Shown here: positions 42,946 to 56,500 of the stretch, piece by piece
How the letters are laid out: the number at the start of each line of letters is the position of its first letter
How positions within the stretch are numbered: position 1 is the first letter of the stretch
NCBI RefSeq assembly: GCF_014839805.1
Contig: NC_051142.1
Coordinates: 17,144,589 to 17,208,588, forward strand
Source of the DNA: Manduca sexta
Taxonomy: Eukaryota; Arthropoda; Insecta; Lepidoptera; Sphingidae
Direction: 5' to 3'
DNA: 64,000 nt
Made by a program: the position numbers and the translations under genes
The notes under the pieces: model-generated
Told to the model about the DNA's origin: nothing
Databases searched by the model: none
What the model saw: the letters and a program-made list of their open reading frames with translations, nothing else

Positions 42946-43344
42946 GTAAACTATCGTCTAACACACGTCAGACATTAGAACGACTATTTTGTAATATAAG
43001 AATTATCTCGCTGCTCAAACGTTTAACTTCAAAGCGCAAGATAAAACGACGACAGATATCAAAAGTTGTTATCACTGTGCCGGCACTGAACCGATATTGA
43101 ACCCGCGACCTCTCAGCTCTCGACATACGCATCTGAAATTAAATATTTGCGATGTTAATGATTTGTTGCAGAGTAAAAAAATACACAGCCTAATATTGTA
43201 ATAAACAGCTCGGGTTGAAATAGATGCGTAATGGAAATAGAGCGCCGTCTCCGTCGCACGCCTTCAAATGAATGGCGGTGACGTCACGGCTTGTATAGTC
43301 CATTATTTATCGGTGATTTGGAACAATACCCATCTATTGCCTAT

Positions 43345-43556
43345 ATCCTACTACTATTATAAATGCGAAAATGTATGAGGATGTTTGTATGTTTTTCTTT
43401 CACGAAAAATCTACTGAACGGATTTAACACATAGGCTACAATTTAGATTTTGTGTAATTTGGTCATAATATAACGATACATATCAAGTAAATCGGAAAAA
43501 AAAATATCCGGGATATCCCCTTTCCGCGGGACAACCCGCGAGGAAAAGCTAGTACT
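43345..43556 (+). mobile_element. Non-autonomous Helitron-like element
   Basis: Opens 'cctactactattataaatgc' with 'gaggatgtttgtatgttttt', contains 'ttaacacataggctacaatt' and ends 'cgcgggacaacccgcgagga' plus 'aaagctagtact'. The hairpin-then-CTAGT end is characteristic. It lies about 330 bases upstream of the receptor gene's likely start site. Confidence 0.65.
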
Positions 43557-43859
43557 TAATATTAATACAAATTTCATTTTTTTTCAATAAATAATTATTT
43601 GGTAAGAATTAAGTAACGAAATCGTATGCAAAATCATATTTTCGTTACAATTTCATGTTAAGTAATTAAATTACGATGTTTTTTAAAGTTAAAATAAAAA
43701 AATATATATTTCCTTGCAACGAACTCATTTAAAAACTTATAACCTTTGATCATTTATTATATTATTAATGACATAGAAAAATCTTGTTCATCTTGTAAAA
43801 TCACGTAAAGTAACGATAACCTATTTAATGACATCAAGTAAAAAAAAATACTCCTGATA

Positions 43860-43901
43860 AGCCAGACCGCTTGACCCACGAGCAGTCAGTTACTCGTCAG
43901 T
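43860..43901 (+). promoter_or_regulatory. Probable core promoter of the scavenger-receptor gene
   Basis: Two arthropod initiators TCAGT lie 11 bases apart (43886-43890 and 43897-43901) in a locally GC-richer patch ('gagcagtcagttactcgtca', then 'gcggttggcgcgtattg'). The ATG is about 360 bases downstream. No TATA box is evident. Assigned by position only. Confidence 0.42.
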
Positions 43902-44257
43902 TGCTATCAAGCGGTTGGCGCGTATTGTCCCCAATACCGCGAAAGTGCACTAAAGTCGATATAATCTGTGTTTGTTTCAGTGATTCGACTTTTAAAATAC
44001 TGTCATAAATAAAAACAAAAAATATTATTTTTCGTAAACACTTAAAATTAATTTAAAATACTGGCACTTATAATATTTTTTAATGTGATAAAACGTTTCT
44101 TCTGTTTTGAAAAATATATTATTCTAATTTTAAAAATAATAATAGCAACGGAGGACTTTTAGTCTTAAAAAAGTAAATATCCATAAAACTCACAGGATTA
44201 AAAAAACAATGAACGCGTGATTTTCTTTTAAAAAAATATCCTATTAGAACTTAAAAA

Positions 44258-44504
44258 ATGGATCAAGTAAACAACGACAAAATGATACCTTCGGTGCCAA
44301 TGCTGCCGAAAGGAAATGAAGAAAAACTTGTCATTATCGCACCTCATAATGGAGTGGGTAAAATTTTAATTAGAGAAGATACAATGGTGGGAAATATCCA
44401 GGGGTGTGCAACATGCGGCAGGGGACAATTTACGTGTTCAGGTGTTAAAAACCAGTGGTCCGCTTTATGTTGGGGGAAACAGTCTGGAAAAAAATATTAT
44501 ACAT
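44258..44504 (+). CDS. Scavenger receptor coding exon 1 (residues 1-82), N-terminal extension
   Basis: ATG in 'aaaaaatgg', then 82 codons ending in phase 1 at the strong donor 'acat|gtaagt'. Encodes MDQVNNDKMIPSVPMLPKGN, then REDTMVGNIQG and the cysteine cluster CATCGRGQFTC with one more Cys after it. The phase matches the exon at 48828. Family members usually have only a short N-terminal tail, so this is unusual. It could instead belong to a separate short transcript ending at 46632. Confidence 0.62.
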
Positions 44505-47500
44505 GTAAGTATTTTGTACCTATACCCTTAATAATAATAATACCTATGGCTTCTATTTTAATTGTATGAGATAGTAACCTCGTTATTTTCATTCGTCAAA
44601 TAAGTTAATAATTGCAGAGTAAAATATAGCAAAATGTTTTACAATATCATAACTATATTAGTGTCCAGGACCTTATCATCAGCGACTTTGAGCAATTCAT
44701 TGTTTCCTATCTCAGGGAAACCACGTGTATGTGAGATGTCATAGTTACCGCCCAAGCTGCTCCGATCTATAACTTTCCTTATACAAATAATATATTATAT
44801 AGTTATTGTTTATACAACATGTCAGATCTGTGATAACGACGCAACAAAATGATTTAAGAGCTGCGAACTTAGATAATATCGAATATAACCTAATGTCTGA
44901 GACGAATATTTTATGTGCATTTACATAGCATAATAACATTGACTAATATCGCTTGTGGTTTAAATTCGGGGAATACCTGTAGGGATAACGCACAAACATG
45001 TTTTTTTACATAAATCGGCCAACTATCAAGTTTCCTACACCATAGTTGAATTTCTATGGGATCTCCATCTTCCTTTAACACAATACCAAGTCATAGATGC
45101 ATCTTTAGCGTTTAAAGGTGTAATTACTGAAAGTTCTAGTGGACTAAGGCCTAATCCCTCTTAGTAGTAGAGGAAACCCGTGCCCAGCAGTGGGACAGTA
45201 TATAATACAGGTCTATCATTATAAAGGTCCAGTAGCGCATCCATGATTTTTTTATAGGAGTTTATGAAAAGTGCAGATATCCTACCATCAGGATACCACT
45301 CTGCCTGTGCAACTTTGTGCATTCGTAATAACGAGTGCTTGCCGACGGCTAAGCATCTTCGTCCCTCTCCTCTCTTTTCAACATTTCTTTTATTTCATCC
45401 CCGTGAACACGAGTACAATAAATAGTTGAGTCAACACGCGTATTACTTTACCAGTTCCAATTGTTACCAGTTTTTATAAATTCGATTCAGCTCTGACTAC
45501 CATTTGTTTTTACTTTGGTATACCAATATAGTTAGTAGCATAGTTTGTACTAAACTTTACTACTCTGCTATTTACTCTACCCGTGTATAGCCTTCAGACC
45601 AGTAGCGCATATACGATTCTGATTAGGAGTTTATGAGAAATAGAACTCTTTTTTTTCTACGTGATCGAAGCGGAAATGAGGAAATCCGTGTAAGAACAAG
45701 AGTTTTATTTTCTACGTGATCGAATCGAAAACAACGGGATTCGTAGAAGAACGAAAGTCACCGACATAGCCCATCGGATTAGCAAACTGAAGTGGCAATG
45801 GGCAGATCTTTGGAGTGGAGGCCACGACCTGACAAGCGCAGCGTCGAACGTCCACCCGCGAGGTGGACTGATGACCTACTAAAAGGTGCAGGAGGCCGCT
45901 AGATGCAGGTTGCTTCTGTTTATTCATCGATCTGGAAATCTTTAGTGGAGGCTCATGTTTAGCAGTGGACAATCTGCAGCATTACACACATGCTAGTCTT
46001 TCTTTGCTACAGAAATCCCTACGCAGACAGTCTCTAGACACATTAATATGCATAAACAAACACCCCTACAGTGTTTCGTTGAATAACATTAACAAGTACG
46101 TGGGTCAATTGAATGATAGTGTAGTCTAGACCAGGTCGATTAGGTCTCAATTTGTGTTCCTGTTACAACGAGGTGAATATTAATGTGATACTGGAATAGT
46201 ATCCACAAAATGGACGTTACAATTTTAACACATAGGTACGTTTATTTCTGTCGAAAGTGATGTGTTAAACTTGAAATATAAGTTTATGTCTAATGGGGTT
46301 GGAGAAAATGTTCCCTTAGTGAATGTACATGAAGCACCTTGAATAGATAGAGATGGAGAAGTTTCGCAAAAGTCGTAATAAATTTTTCAGACGATCACGA
46401 CTACGACCATTCCGCAAGGATTGTACGACTGAGAAGAAGAAGGAGAAAGTATCAAAGAGTGCCACATGGCTTGTTTCCTATATGGTCCACAGCTGGGAAT
46501 CGGTGCGAGTACGCATCGCCAGCTTTCTACTTGGAGATAAATATAGCCGATATATTTATTCAGGAGTTTAGGACAGTATCTGAATGCCAATTACATCCAA
46601 ATCCAAAAGCGGTACCTACTCTTATGAGTTAACTTAAACTAAAACATGAACTGCTGTTTGGAATAACAGTAGGAACAAACACTATATTGTTTTATGTTTG
46701 TAAGTGTCATAAGATTATAGACTAATGAATTTATGATTGATTTTGCTCAAGGCTCGGACGATACGAAAATGTTTTTCCAGGATAAAAGTACCGATATATA
46801 TTTTCTTTGGTAGCTTATATGCTATTTCAGAATAAAATACTATGCCCTTTCTTTGTGCCTAATTCAATCTTAATTCGTTGAGCAGTTCTGACATGTTTGA
46901 CTAACAAACATCCATCTAAACTTTCGCATTTGCACATTGACGTATATTCTATAGACACGAACGTCCATATAAACTATTTGTTCAGGTTTCCAAGTTTACA
47001 CTTAGACTCGAGTTCTTATATCATGAGCGCCACTCCGTACAAAACCACAAGCTGTCAATATTGATTATACTAAAGTCAGTTTGAATGGATTACAGTTCAA
47101 TTCAATTAAACACAGTGAATGTTTGGAACGCCAAATCTAGTACGCAGTACATATATATCGATGCCCCATTGCAAAACATCCAATGAACACACCCCTTCCG
47201 TTGTTTCTGAGAAACTGCGGCCAAGAGTTAGCCACTGTACTGCCATTAAATTAGACGGACATAATTCAGGCAACCATAACCGAACATAGAGATAAATAAA
47301 GAAATTGAATAAATGGTTAACCAACATATCTGGATCAATAGCCAAAATGCGTTACTACAATCGTTAACGCTAACGTTATGTATAAGAATGACATGCGATA
47401 ATATTATCGATAGGATATATCATTCCCATACATTTGTCTATATTCTTTTCGTTAAGAAATGTTTAAACGCATTTTAGTTAAATCCCTTGGACTGTGAAGT

Positions 47501-50500
47501 CCATTGGCATCATGCATTCGAAAAAAACACACCGTCACTGACAACGCAGTCTTCTATTGCTATGAAAACAAGATAAAACCGCCAAAATAATAACACGTAC
47601 GAAATATTACATACTTTTACTGCGTATCATCAAGATAGACAGTAATAACTCATGGGGAGTCGAATGATAAACTTTGGTAGGTACACGTAACGGCCAGTCT
47701 TCAAACTAACTTTTTAAAAATAAAACTGTTCTTTTTACAAATATATATTTTTTAAATTTTTTTCAAGACTACCTAGATATATTGTGTTTGAATACCACGT
47801 AATACCGGTAAAATTATTTGACCAAAAAACGACACTAAAAAGTTACCGCATTAAGAAATTAATTTTTCCAAATCTCTGCGTTTAACTCTGGTATTTATGG
47901 AACTCAGTGTAAAACTCACATTTTAAACTCACCGGATTTTGTGGATTGTCTATCTTATATGTAGGCAAAAAAACTAGAAAGAGCTAAATTAAATTCTATG
48001 CTAGCCGTAATAAAGCAGAAAATAGAAAAACCCCGTTCAGATAAGAAACGTCAAAAATATCGACTACTACTACAGCAAGGTCACTTCTCACCCCTAACAT
48101 TGCTTGACATTAACCCCGAATATCTTTTAATTTAAACAATTTAAGTATTATTATCAGATTCTGTGTTTATACATATAAGTAATTATTATTTATGTAAACA
48201 TAATCATACGATTCATATCAGAGGTCGAAAATATACTTTCAAGTATATTTTATCTTAAATGTTTGTGATCTTTCGCTCGACGATAGTTTACGATGTATGG
48301 TAATTTTGTTTTCATTTCATCAGTAGGTAACAAAGTTAACAGCTTATAGAAATATATCTCCTGGGGAATTAATATTCTTGAAATTGTTAAGGACATCTGC
48401 ATAGTGCATACTAACAAATGTCAGTGAGAATTTCGATAGCCTTTCAATACAACAGACTGCATCTTTGATCTAGTGACAGCGTATATCATAGATGGACGTG
48501 GGTTTCATTCTTAGGTCGAACAAAACTGTAACGATATTTCTAAGATGATTTTCTACAGCTAAATCCTTCAAAGAAGGATCAAGAACGCGGCCGATTGTAA
48601 ACTGAATAGCTTTCGCAGCACATTAAAAATACAATACTTGGCCAATAAAATCGACATGGGATATTACCAGGTCGAAGTAAAAAACAACAGCAATTCGTAA
48701 TGCTAATGGTCTGGCTTCTACTGCTTAGTGTAACAAAAAGGCAAACCAATAGGTAGGTACTCCGGCGAACTCTCACATAAGAAAGAAGTACTAAGTAGAT
48801 GTCATAATGAGTGTCTGCTTGTTCCAGCACTAGTGATACTCACAGCAACCTTCGTGCTCAGTTTAATCGGCACGATATGCTTCTGCTTTACCAACACAAT
48901 CAATGATGCTGTGTTATCGGTAAGTTATAGTCAGATTTTCAATGACAATAATACAGTCTAGTCCAAGTATAAACCCAATCAGACAAAAAAGCCATAAGCA
49001 GTGCCGGCCTTAGAGACAGACGGACCAGGCAACCTTCCGTGGCCTCGCGCTTACAGGGGCCTCGCGCGGTGCTTTGGAGGGCCTTTTATTACGATCTTAC
49101 CAACAAAACTTTTAAAATCAGGATACTTTTTTTGCTTTTGCCTGAGGTCTCGCGTCGCTCAAGGCCGCCACTGGTTACAAGCCCAGCGTTAGGCTGGCAT
49201 TAAAAACTTCAATCTTACCGGTAACTCATTGGTCAAAATTATATTTGGACTATATGTTCATAAGGTCCAGTTTACATTGTCATGATAAAAAAGTCCACCA
49301 ACAAAAGTATGTTATGAATTGCCAGCTCTATGCTTGTCTACCAAATAGTTTCTTCAGCTCAGAACACTAGTATTATAGAAGACTTGATCGAGAATAATGC
49401 ACAAGTTTTTGTGATTTTTGTATCAAGTTTCTGTCAGTCAGATATTGTTTCTCCTTCACAGAGCATGGTGATCCGAAACAACTCCATAGCGTACTCAATA
49501 TGGCAGCACCCGAACGTGCAGCCCTTGATGAAGGTGAGGCTGTTCAACTACACCAATTGGGACCGAGTGCGGCTCGGGCTGGACGAGCGGCTCCATGTGC
49601 AGGAGGTCGGGCCGTACGCGTACTCGTAAGTATTGCAATTAAGTAGCAATGGATATCCGCTGTTGTTTCGATTTGAAGGACATTCTAGCTAGTGTAATGA
49701 CTGGGTATTATTAGACGTATTCAGTCTCAGGGTGTCCAGTGGAGTTCCACGCAGTACTTTGTTTATGAACAGTCGTATCGCTTACCATCAGGCGAGGGGC
49801 ATGCTCGTCTTGCTATTAATGGCAATCAAAAATTTTCAAGTCTCGAACAGTCCGGCTAAATGGTGTTGACAATTATTTTTCGCCAATTGATACTCTATAT
49901 GGTAACTACTTACCATCAGGTGCAGTGGAATCACTCAGTGATTCACTCGTATAACAATATTTTGTTTGTCGCCAAAGCGTAAGGGGAAATTGAGACTTCA
50001 CATTTTTTTACTTGTAGTCGCCTTCTTTTGACGGCGTCAATAAAATATACGAATATGATTCTTGTGCATGGATGTACTCAGAGTGGTCGGCTGTCGACCC
50101 TCTCCCCGCCTGCCAGGAATTTGATTACCTTCTTTTGTTGAATTATTGAGACTACCTATAAGGAACTTCCTAATTGCAAAAATGAGCATCGGTGTCTGAT
50201 CGCTGTTTATAATTTTCGCAGTAATACGTGCTTGCCTATATATTATAATTTTAGTCTATAGGTAACAATGTTTAACATATTTTTTAAAAACAGCATCTGG
50301 TTTAAACATCTAGAATATTTTTTAAACTTTAAAATGTACCTACATAATACTCTAGCCAAAACAAAGGTTAGACTACAATAAACGAAAACAAAACACAATC
50401 ATTCCAATATTAAAAATAATTAAAACAATAGCGTTAAGAAATAATTAATACTATAAATATTTACTTTACTTCCACAGATAAAACAATGACTTTTACTACG

Positions 50501-53500
50501 CTAACGAAAGCTCTTCGTTGCTAAGTGCAAGTCCATTTTAAATACTTAAAACATTGTAATCACTGTCTTATTGAAATTGAAAGTATATCCTAAGTATTAT
50601 AGATACTTACTTAGCGTTGTGAGATTTAAAATACGAATCCTAATTAGTGATTAGTACAATGAAGCCATCAGAATTGAGAACAAATTTCTGGTCAGTCATG
50701 CTACTAAGAAAAAGCGGCGAAAGCCTTGGGTGTGGACCGGACTGCCGAGACGAATGTCCGCAGGTTCGAATCCGAAGGGCACACACCATTGACTTTTCTT
50801 AAATTATGTGTGAATTCTTTGTGAATTATCGCTCGCTTTAACGGTCAAGAAAACTATCGTGAGGAAACCTGCATACCTGAGAAGTTCTTTATAGGAATTT
50901 TGAGGGTGTGTGAAGTCTACCAATCCGCACTTGGCCAGCGTGGTGAACTAAGGCCTTATCCCTGTCAGTAATAGAAAAGGCCCGTGACCAGCAATGGGAC
51001 AGTATATAATACAGAACTGATATTATATTATTATGCTGCTAATAAAGAATTAATTACCATAACTCTCAGACGAGCTACTTGCTCCACCACTTGATAAACA
51101 TCTGATTAATGTTATGTCTAACAGATAACGTAAGTTTGTTGCGTCAAGTTTGTGTTTACATGAAGTAAATACATTTGAACGTCACGCTAAATTCCACGAT
51201 TATCGAATCCGAAGTTCGAATCGTCAACGTCACCGTAATATGGTTTGCACGGAACATACGTCAGAGTAAAATCTCTTCGTGTGTAATACTTTTGTATGTA
51301 AACATGAATGAATGTTGACTAATGAACTAATTAATGAATATAACTTGTTGGTTGATTATGAAATGAGTGAAGATGTTTTGATTTTGTTTATGACTTCGAA
51401 GAACGAAGTGTGATGCTATTTGATGTGACATAATTACTAGAATAACCACAACATCCGACAGCATATTTTCAAATAATAATTCCAACCCTATATTATATAC
51501 TGAACCACTGCTGGGCATAGGCCTCCTCTACCATAAGAGTTTAATTGCCAATGCACCGTATACCAATTAGTTTAATAAACGTAAGAAGTTTTCTGATCTA
51601 TTCCATTGGAAACTTCTGCTTGAACAACTGATGGACTAAAGAATAATTAAATTTAACTTTGTTTAAAATGTTACAAAGGACCGGGAAAGTCGACTGTTAT
51701 GTTTTGTCTCACGTAGGCGACGAATCAAATGGGTTATCTGCAGAACTTTGCACCGTCGCTTCCACACGTTAGTCGTCATGTATTGTGCATTATATCGCCC
51801 GTGGAGCGACGGCCTGGTACCTCATCTAGCCCTACCTCTACACATTAAATTGCTGGAAGGCTCCTAAATATATTTTTACCTCTATGAATCGATTATCGTA
51901 GTTTTTAAACATTCGGTAATCGTTTAATGAGTGTAGGGCCACCGTAGGGTATTGACGGTATTGTTGGTATATAGATGGAACTCGGCCCAGCGCGGCGGTC
52001 TCCCCCACTCAATGCTTGACATGTTAGCCGGCAAACATGACAACTACATGACAGTTACATGACATTACGCGTGTCACGGGAATATAACCTTATTATTTAT
52101 TTCATAATAAGGTTATTTTTCCGTGACACGCGTAATGTCATGTTAACCGGCTAACGTTCCAATCATTCCGATGGCAAATAGCGATGTTATTCTTTTACTA
52201 AACGACATAACCCTGTATCGAAGACCGGTGATTCCAAAATAACATCTCAACGAGACTGAGCGAAGTGTTTATTAGGCAATTAGTTCGGATCGCTAGGTGT
52301 CTCGGCGAAAGAAGGTGCAATACTGCAATGGACTACAGAAACTGTTTTAACATAATTCTTTATCGAAATATCTTAGTCTAATTCCCAAATATACATCTAA
52401 AGTATTTATTATAATGTTTATTAGACAAACTTAAGTGACCTCTTGATAATCACTTTAAAGCCACGTTATACCCGTATCAACTATCCGTGTTACTAAAAAC
52501 GCCGTGACAATAGTCGGTCTCATAAAAACAACGTAAATAAAAGTTGTTAGTGATTAACAACTTTTAACAATAATATCTACTGTACTACACTAGTGGAAAC
52601 TATGACTTCTGTATTTTAATTATCTTAACTAGTCTATGAGAGTTAAATTATTGTATGTTTCCCATATAATAAAAAGGTAAGTAGCTGACGACGAGACACG
52701 TCAATAAATGCTATACAACTGGGAACTGCGTGTTCTGGCACAGATATGTGGTCAAAAATACTCATTGCGAGTAAAGTTACCCGATAGGTATCTCACAGGG
52801 AAATCCTGATAAATAGCCTGATTTCTATAAAAATGTCCTACCAATATTGGCGTGAACGCGCGCGATGTTAACAAAAATTTAAAAGTAATTTTGTTGCCCG
52901 TCTCTCTACGGTGACAGCGCGGAGGTAGGTATTTCATTAATTCCTAAAAATCCTGACATTTTCGAATCTCAGAAAACCCACGGAAACCTGAAGTCTGGTA
53001 TCCCTGGTAGAAAAAAAATCACCAATGAAACTGGCATTCGACGCTTACATCAGACGCATATCTTAACGGTCTCTAATTTTATACTGATTTCACAATTAAT
53101 AGATCCCACAAATAGGTTACACGGCCGCCATCTGACATTGTTTAAATTATTGCTGCAACATTTTCGATAAGGTTCACTAATAGTCTAAGCTTATCTTCCA
53201 CAAACATGCACGCTTCCTGCTTTATTTATTTATTAATTGCTTCTTATTATTGTTTTGATTTACAATACTAAGTCGTTATGTATCTGTTGAATAAACCCCT
53301 CATTCATAACACAAAGATAGATCAGTACTTTTAGAAACTCGTCAAAGCCACTTGGCATCAAAAAATATGTGCCACTATCATCTTTTACAAGAGTTATAGT
53401 AACGATCTGTGTCAGAGCAGGACAGTTGTAACTTTTTTTTATGCGTCATACCTTTATTAGCCTATCAAAGGTCAGCTTATACAAACACCGGACCTTTGGG

Positions 53501-56500
53501 TGAGCGCTATAGATGCCCGCAACCCTTGACAATTAACTGACTATGCTAGGCAACCCACTACCGGGTGCGAGTCTCTGTACTGGATGGCCACTGAGACAGC
53601 ATGAGACATCAGCAATTATGGGATGAGCGTACTAAACAATCTATCCCTTACTGCATTTGAGGGTACGCGGGGCGAAACTGTTAGAAAGGTCGGGAGGGGA
53701 AACGCGGCGAGATCCTCGGCGGCGAGGACGGAACTGCGGTCTTGTTGAGTGTAGACCAGCCGCACTAGGCGGCACTGCTCAAGAGCGGCTGCTAACAACT
53801 TAGAAACTTCCGTCAGAAGAACCCCGCAACTGTCCTTAATACACAGAAGACTATTTGGGGGGGTATTGGTCTTACTGTCTCACGGCGAATGGTCAGATTA
53901 ATGTCGTCGTTTGGGTCAGATCGCCGGCGTCTCCATTTAGCGCGGTAGAATGGAACATTGTTACTCCCATTTACTTTATTTTTATAAATCCTGGTGCTTA
54001 GTGTCAGAGCTACACGCTCGTCTTTTTATTTAGTTACTTATTAACCGACTTCAAAAAGGAGGTTATGAATTCGACGGGAATATTTTTTATTATTGATATC
54101 GATATCAGTTTGCAGATAGCGTCTATTTTTGATCATGTTTTCCCCACGACAGCCAATCGTGTAATTATTTAAATAGGCCGATACTTACCACAAATGAATA
54201 GTAACTATATATATATTGTCATTAATAATTATTAAGTAATGATATATGTTATATCTATAAGTTTGCGTCATTACCACAACTCCTTACGTACAATACTAGA
54301 ACAAGGATTAATAAATAATAATAGGAAAGCGAAAATTACATGAAAGTGAATATTAATACTTAAGGAATAGAACATTTTAATGTATTTAAGTTTGCGTCAT
54401 TAGAACTGCTTACGAACAATACTTTTATCATGAGGAAAGAATAGAAGTGAATAAGATATGATACGATATGATCAATTTAATAATAATTATTATTGTTAGG
54501 ACACAATTAAATAATATAACCACACAATGGGCATAAATTGTTATACTAATCATAGAATATTATTGTGCAAATTCTGATTTCATTCTTGTTGGTTTATTTT
54601 TATATGAAATTAAATTTTATTTTAAACTATGTAAATTTTTTAATCTGAGCCTGCTTGAAATAATATGTTGATGGAATCATTGTAGGTGATTATTGGTTAA
54701 CTAATTATCTAAACTGATTTTGATGAAATTTTCATGGGTACGGGGTAAGCTAGAACACCTGAAAAGGACACCGATAAGGTTTTTTTATATGTATCCCAGC
54801 TAGAAATCTATACAAGCATAACCGAGAATATTTGTACTTTCGACCATTATTATAGGCATAAACATTAGGCACGTCGCAATTAGAAGTTAATTATAGTAAA
54901 CAAATGTGGAAATTAGGTCATCGGATTTAAATCTATATGTCTGAGTATTATGTAGTCAAATATAATAATAGTCAAATAGTAATATAATCAAATAGTGTTA
55001 AAATCTGGTGATATGCCAAAAAGAGGCAGTACCTATATATTCTATAAGCTAGTTTGTAAAGAAAGCTATAGGCACGACTAGGTAGCATCTTACTACCTGT
55101 TTCTACCATGATAGAATCCTTCTGTTTACTTTTTATCCGTGGTTCTTTAAAACGGACATTAAAATACCTTCTTAGTTCATAATTTTGGGTCCCGCTTTAC
55201 TATGGAGAGAAGTGGACAATTAATATTACCATCTTTCTATTTGATTAATTTCTGTGCGGAATATAGACAGATTCGTATTCCCTGAGACTTCAAGCTCGCC
55301 GAGCTTCACCGCTCGGTGTCATAAAATGCGTGCCACTGCTGATCCTGGCTTACAGGAGTTGTAGTGGTGGGTGTGAGGGCGGGAAAGTCTCTAACTATTT
55401 CTACCGTCGAGCAGCAGTGCAAGCGCTGTTACGGAACGAACTTTTTTTTTATACTTGCAACGGCAATGTGACCCCACTCCATCTGATGGTAAGTGGAGTA
55501 ATATCCAATAGAATGATGACTCATGTGAGATGATTACCCCTCGGCAGTCGACACAATTATGCCGGCCTGTTAGAACCGGATATACACAAGCTGATCCCGG
55601 AACGCAACTCACTGTCGTAAGCCCTGGCGGATTTTTAATACCTTGGATACGGTGGTCGCTTTCCAGGCGGATATAAAATATATCTCACCACTACCACTAC
55701 ACAAGGGGCCTATCAATAATCTTTAATCCAACCTTTGTTTCAGGCAAGACTTAGAACGAGTAAACGTAAACTTCCAAAATGACAGAATAACGTTCCAAGA
55801 GCGCAGTCATTTCAAATTCCTCCCGGACAGGACGGTCGGTGCACAGTTCGATCAGATCTACGTGCCGAATCTGCCGTTACTGGTAAGTGTATTTAGTTTG
55901 TCAATACTTTATTAAATTGGGAGAAGACAGCTATAAATTTAAAGCATGACGGCTAGTTCTGGGAATGTAAATTTTAGCTTAGTTAGAGTATTCTTAGAAA
56001 AAATTGTTAATTTATTTCTAGAAACACGAGACCAACCTTAATGTAACGTCAATTTTAATACGTATAGTGCAAATGAAACATTAATGTCGATATTTTGAAG
56101 GCAATCGCTAGAATGCGATCGATTCGCCAGTATAGTATAGATTTCCAGTGATCTAACTTCAAGGAAAATCTGTAACTTCCCCGTTTCCATTCTCGATAAC
56201 TTATGACATCCACCTGATAATATTTAACAAGATATACCTAACTATAAACAGATGGGCGCCGTCTATATTATAGTCAGCAGTCTTGGGGCTTCGGCCGACA
56301 AGCTGTGAAACAAAAATATAAAATGGATCCAACACAAAAATACCATTAAAAAAGTGAGGGAAAAGAAAGCCAATAATAAAAGTGTTTTCAGATTGGTTAA
56401 GAAATTACCGATTTCTTATGTAACAAATAAAAGAAAATTTAATCCTCCTCCTTCTTCTGAAGTTAGTTAAGAAGATATACTAACATAATAATACGTAAAT

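Larger units (their letters stand above)
51550..55450. other. Receptor intron 3, remainder
   Basis: Outside the hairpin and the GC-rich block I see no coding exon or clear element family. 54040-54110 has 'ttaaccgacttcaaaaagga' and 'ggttatgaattcgacggga', a common dispersed motif. 55430-55700 holds the R3 repeat. Confidence 0.5.

Noticed and set aside
46353..46571. A 72-residue ORF beginning MEKFRKSRNKFFRRS
   Set aside because: It begins upstream of a good acceptor and reads the candidate exon in a different frame; there is no promoter context and no family match.
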